Positions 6,249 to 9,454 of a stretch of 9,454 nt of DNA are shown here, piece by piece; position 1 is the stretch's first letter, and every line of letters starts with the position of its first letter. A program made the position numbers and the translations under genes. The notes beneath the pieces are model-generated. The model worked only from the letters and a program-made list of their open reading frames with translations, was not told the origin of the DNA and did not search any database. The DNA is from an uncultured Propionibacteriaceae bacterium (GTDB lineage Bacteria > Actinomycetota > Actinomycetes > Propionibacteriales > Propionibacteriaceae): contig CAMCJC010000077.1 of the NCBI GenBank assembly GCA_945875065.1, forward strand, positions 1-9,454, written 5' to 3'.

Positions 6249-9200
6249 TCACTTACCGGTATTTGGTGGACCGGGGCGAACCGGTGGCGGCGTCGGCTTG
6301 ATCGGCTGCTTCGGCGACGGCGTCACGGTCGGGACCGCGGTTGGCGTCGGCGACGGCGGGGCCGGATCTGCTGTGGGTGGCGGGGTCGGGGCCACGGTGG
6401 GTGTCGGCGACGGGACGTCCCCGTAGCGCACTTCGCCGGTGAGGGCTTCCGAAACCCCAGCGAGGTTGTCGAGGACGACAACCATGTAGCCGAGCGGCTT
6501 CTGGTCTGCGGCCGCCGCGGGATCGACGGTGATGTCTAGGGGCAGCACACCGCCGGCCGGGGCGTCCTGCTCAATGCCGTCGGTGAAGGGACGCTTGGTG
6601 ATGTCGTAGGTCGCGCTCTGATCGATCACGTCGTCGCCGTTATACAGGTCATTGCCACCGCTAGCGATGGCGGTATAGGTGAACCTGCCCGTCACACCAA
6701 CCGCATCGGCAGGGATGATCATGACGACCGTGGCCGAGTCCGTGGGCGCGAGCGCGCGCAGACTCGTGGCGGTTATCCGGGTGGGATCGTTACTGGGCTT
6801 GTGCAGATCCACCAGGAACATCTCCGGGACACCATTGGCGTCATCGGTCAGCACCTCGCCAGCGTCCGTGGTTGCCAGCGACCAGTCGGGCGTACCGTCG
6901 TTGTTGTTGTCGATCACAACGTCATATTCATTGAGGGCCGCGTTAGAGAAACGCTTGTGCATGTTCACAGCGAAGGCGAGATACTTTATGCCCTGACTCT
7001 CGATGGTCGCCGCGCCGACGTTCGCGATGTCGACACCTGCATCCTTGGCATCGTCGACGTCCTTCGGGTCGGTCAACCCCCAAGTGAACAGCACCGTTCC
7101 GGTAGCCGCGCCTGGATTCGTGACGTTGATCCGAGAGGAGGTCGCCCCTGTGGGCTCGGATGCCGCCGTCGCCTTGTTGTCGACGCGCGGGATGAGCAGG
7201 AAGGGGACGTTGAGGTCGACGCCGTCGCTGTCGAACGCGACCGTGCCCGACACCTCGTGGAACGCGGGAGACGAACTCGAATCGAAGCTGGTCGGAATGT
7301 CGGACGCGTTAACGGTCAAGGTCACCTGAACGTCCTTGGTCTTGCCAGCCGGGACCGTGATGCTGGACTCGCTCAAAGTGATCTTGCCCGGCTTCGACGC
7401 CCCGCTTAGGGAGGACGAGGCCTTGTAAGTCACGTCTTGGGTGCCTTTGTTGACCAAGGTGATGGTGCTGGTCTTCTCAAAGGTGCCATTGAAGTCAGCA
7501 ACCCCGAAGCTGAGGACGCTGTCCCGAATGGTGGCGCCGGCCGCAGTCGTCGAGCTATCGCCGAATGCCACGACCTCAGTGTTGGTGGCCGCACGGGAAT
7601 CGACGGCACCGCCGCCGAGAGACGTCTTGTAGTCCAACAGCTTGCCGGTGCTCGCGGTGGAAACCAGAGACGCACTGATCTCTTCTGCGGTCCAACCGGG
7701 GTGGGCCTGACGAGACAGAGCGGCAACGCCTGCGGCGTGCGGGGTGGCCATCGACGTTCCAGACTTCAGATTGGCCCCGGACCCTGTGCCCACGGCGGCC
7801 GAGACGATCGAGACGCCCGGGGCGGACATGCTAGGACGCAGCGCCGAGTCGCCAGAACGAGCACCGGAGGACGTGAAATTGGCGTAGCCGCGGTAAGCGG
7901 GGTTGGGAATGTCCCTGCCCGCAAGGGTGATCTCCTGCCCATCGGCCGCGAGCAGGGTATCCGCGTCCTTGAGGCTGACGCCCAGGAACGGCGTGGTGAC
8001 GTCATACAGGGTGTTGTCGTCGGGGTTTTTGCTGATCGTGCCCTCAAACGGTGGGAGGCCCTCAGAGGAGTTGATCATGATCGAACCAATCGCCCCGGCC
8101 TTCTGGGCGAAGATCGCCCGAGCCACGCGCGCGCAGTCACCGCGGACGGTGACGACAATCGAGTCCGCTGGCAGGCCCGCGTACTCGGCGGGATCACAAC
8201 CGGTGGAGACGGAGCCGTCGGCCTTGGCTAGCACTCTGATGGTGCCCTTGGCCGGCAGCTTCGCACCGTTAGCATTGATGGCCGTCAAGGTTTTGCCGGC
8301 AGCGGTGATCTCAGCGCCGGGGAAATTCTTCGTCGCGTCCACCGCGGACACGGAAACGACGCCGGCACCAACCGAGGGTGAACTGACGAGGTACGGCTCG
8401 TGGCCAGCGTTGCCTGCGGCGGAGACTACAACGACCCCGTTGGCGACGGCGTTCGTGGCCGCGATCGAGTCGGCTTCATTCACGAAGCCGTAGTCGGAAC
8501 CCAACGAGAGGTTGATGACATCCATCTTGTTCTTGACGGCCCAGTCGATGGCCTCGGTGGTCAAGCTGGTACCGCCCTTGCAGCCAAATACCTTCACGGC
8601 GTAGAGATCTACCTCCGGTGCCACGCCCGGCCCAACCTTGAATTCCTTGGAGTGGGTGTTCTCGTCGAAGGGACCGGCGTACGTCTTCCCATCGGCCGCT
8701 ACACCAGAGCCACCGAGGGTCGCGGCGACATGCGTGCCATGCCCAGCCGTCGCGCAGTCGATCGGGTTGGCATCGGGCTTGCGCGTGGCCTCAGTGCCGT
8801 TATAAGCGTCGCCCGCGAGGTCAATGCCGCCCTTGACGCGCGTCGTCGCGTAGTAAGGGGCAGCATCCGAGGTTGCGGTCGCCGCATTGAAGGCGTCGAC
8901 CGTCCCCTCGCCACCGAACGTGGCGTGCGTATAGTCAACGCCCGTGTCGATCACCGCGGCTTTGACGCCCTTGCCGGTGTACTTGTTGCCACCGACTCCG
9001 GCCCACACGCCTGGCGCTCCGACCTCGGGCACCCCATTGAGATTCTCACGCTCGTACACGGGCGCTTCATGGATGCTCTTGACGTGCTCGATCTTGGCTA
9101 GCTCGGGGAGCTTGGAAACGTCGACGGTGACGCGAACCGCATTGATCGCCGAGTGCATCTCGTAGCCGACACTTCCGCCATTGGCCTTCACGAACTTAAT

Positions 9201-9454
9201 GACGGCGGCCTGCTCCTGCTCTACCGCATCCTCGATCTTCGAGGCTTCGGTGTCGGATAGGACCGTGTCCTTGCTGCCGGTGCTGGTCTTCGTCTCCGCC
9301 TCAACGACGGCGACCGGCTTGGCCTCCAACTCGACGATGACGGTCACGTTGCCGGTCTTGCCGCCCGCCAGATGGTCCGCCGCCGAGGCGGGGGCCGAAG
9401 TCGGCTTGTACTTGCCGGCCTGCTCAATGAGGGAGGTGCCGTCGTTGGCGCCCC
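6249..9454 (-). CDS. S8 (subtilisin-family) serine protease with PA domain and Pro-rich tail, 5' end beyond window
   Basis: The frame is open from the window edge (first full codon 9452-9450) to TGA at 6251-6249, showing 1067 residues. Alignment to the paralogue at 2307-5426 suggests only the signal peptide and a few residues are missing. The in-frame GTG at 9347 lies inside the propeptide and is not the true start. Counting from 9452: I9-like propeptide at about 36-135; catalytic Asp169 (AVIDTGVDYTH); His238 (AGHGTHVAAT); SLG substrate strand at 316-318; oxyanion Asn348 (SAAGNAG); protease-associated insert at about 385-510 with paired Cys419/Cys440; Ser567 (KSGTSMATPHAAG); Fn3-like beta region; and DNNNDGTPD at 848-856, a calcium-binding-like loop. 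Every canonical subtilase residue is present, so it should be an active extracellular protease. The last 54 residues hold 23 prolines and end PPNTGK, resembling a sortase motif but without a hydrophobic segment and basic tail. Its own terminator follows. Substrate unknown. Confidence 0.95.
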   Translation of the reverse strand, partial: GANDGTSLIEQAGKYKPTSAPASAADHLAGGKTGNVTVIVELEAKPVAVVEAETKTSTGSKDTVLSDTEASKIEDAVEQEQAAVIKFVKANGGSVGYEMHSAINAVRVTVDVSKLPELAKIEHVKSIHEAPVYERENLNGVPEVGAPGVWAGVGGNKYTGKGVKAAVIDTGVDYTHATFGGEGTVDAFNAATATSDAAPYYATTRVKGGIDLAGDAYNGTEATRKPDANPIDCATAGHGTHVAATLGGSGVAADGKTYAGPFDENTHSKEFKVGPGVAPEVDLYAVKVFGCKGGTSLTTEAIDWAVKNKMDVINLSLGSDYGFVNEADSIAATNAVANGVVVVSAAGNAGHEPYLVSSPSVGAGVVSVSAVDATKNFPGAEITAAGKTLTAINANGAKLPAKGTIRVLAKADGSVSTGCDPAEYAGLPADSIVVTVRGDCARVARAIFAQKAGAIGSIMINSSEGLPPFEGTISKNPDDNTLYDVTTPFLGVSLKDADTLLAADGQEITLAGRDIPNPAYRGYANFTSSGARSGDSALRPSMSAPGVSIVSAAVGTGSGANLKSGTSMATPHAAGVAALSRQAHPGWTAEEISASLVSTASTGKLLDYKTSLGGGAVDSRAATNTEVVAFGDSSTTAAGATIRDSVLSFGVADFNGTFEKTSTITLVNKGTQDVTYKASSSLSGASKPGKITLSESSITVPAGKTKDVQVTLTVNASDIPTSFDSSSSPAFHEVSGTVAFDSDGVDLNVPFLLIPRVDNKATAASEPTGATSSRINVTNPGAATGTVLFTWGLTDPKDVDDAKDAGVDIANVGAATIESQGIKYLAFAVNMHKRFSNAALNEYDVVIDNNNDGTPDWSLATTDAGEVLTDDANGVPEMFLVDLHKPSNDPTRITATSLRALAPTDSATVVMIIPADAVGVTGRFTYTAIASGGNDLYNGDDVIDQSATYDITKRPFTDGIEQDAPAGGVLPLDITVDPAAAADQKPLGYMVVVLDNLAGVSEALTGEVRYGDVPSPTPTVAPTPPPTADPAPPSPTPTAVPTVTPSPKQPIKPTPPPVRPGPPNTGK
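6252..6413 (-). other. Pro/Thr-rich C-terminal tail ending in PPNTGK
   Basis: This segment codes for the final 54 residues of the upstream subtilase: 23 are Pro, mixed with Thr, Ser, Ala and Val in PTPT and PSPTPT style repeats. Such tails usually span the cell wall. The end, PPNTGK then stop, looks like an LPNTG sortase signal with Pro for Leu and with the membrane segment and basic tail missing. The terminator 13 nt downstream leaves no room for a frameshifted anchor. Confidence 0.7.

Noticed and set aside
5873..6301. A 142-codon plus-strand open frame in the gap.
   Set aside because: It runs through the terminator hairpin and into the antisense of the second subtilase's tail, has no domain signature, and has a Cys/Trp/Arg-scattered composition typical of non-coding frames.
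7437..8231. A 264-codon plus-strand open frame within the second subtilase, and similar frames at 6801-7409 and 8400-9101.
   Set aside because: All are antisense to conserved catalytic, PA or beta-domain coding sequence. They have no domain signature, and their compositions match antisense of a GC-rich gene.
9345..9347. GTG as start of the second subtilase (giving 1032 aa).
   Set aside because: The frame stays open upstream to the window edge with propeptide-like sequence, and this GTG falls within the first strand of the I9-like propeptide. A start here would have no signal peptide.

Overview
The window looks like chromosomal DNA of a high-GC Gram-positive bacterium (Actinobacteria). Supporting signs are GC-rich codon use, a TANNNT-type -10 element, a probably leaderless lipoprotein gene, pyruvate,phosphate dikinase, and large secreted subtilases with a Pro/Thr-rich wall-spanning tail. 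A propionibacterium-like family is plausible from the PPDK plus secreted protease combination, but genus and species cannot be fixed from this sequence. No tRNA, rRNA, CRISPR array, insertion sequence or phage gene was found.

Layout, left to right. (1) Positions 1-1701, minus strand: the N-terminal 567 residues of pyruvate,phosphate dikinase (ppdK), with the 3' end outside the window. (2) Positions 1702-1824: a divergent promoter region with a good ppdK promoter, a -10 element placed for leaderless expression of the next gene, and an 11-base direct repeat exactly 60 bp apart. (3) Positions 1825-2268, plus strand: a small lipoprotein. (4) Positions 2270-2306: a perfect 15-bp hairpin between two convergent stop codons. 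(5) Positions 2307-5426, minus strand: a secreted S8 subtilase of 1039 aa. (6) Positions 5427-6248: an 822-bp gap containing a 30-codon signal-peptide-like small ORF (5485-5577), about 600 bp with no convincing gene, and a strong terminator (6206-6235). (7) Positions 6249 to the window edge, minus strand: a second subtilase, paralogous to the first, with at least 1067 residues visible and its signal peptide outside the window.

The two subtilases share their architecture: propeptide, catalytic Asp and His, an inserted protease-associated domain, catalytic Ser, a beta-sandwich region, and a distal domain with a DxNxDGxxD calcium-binding-like loop. They are a tandem duplication that has diverged. 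The upstream copy (6249-9454) has an orthodox active site and a long Pro-rich tail. The downstream copy (2307-5426) keeps the Asp/His/Ser triad but has lost the oxyanion-hole Asn (now Ser), the Gly of the substrate-binding SLG strand (now Ala) and the Pro of the GTSMAxPH motif (now Ala). It lacks the long tail and has gained two cysteines. The signal-peptide-like small ORF just upstream of it starts and ends much like its own signal peptide, which suggests a decayed third copy or a tiny secreted peptide.

I see no clearly new multi-gene system. The most interesting material is this diverging subtilase pair and the small ORF between them.
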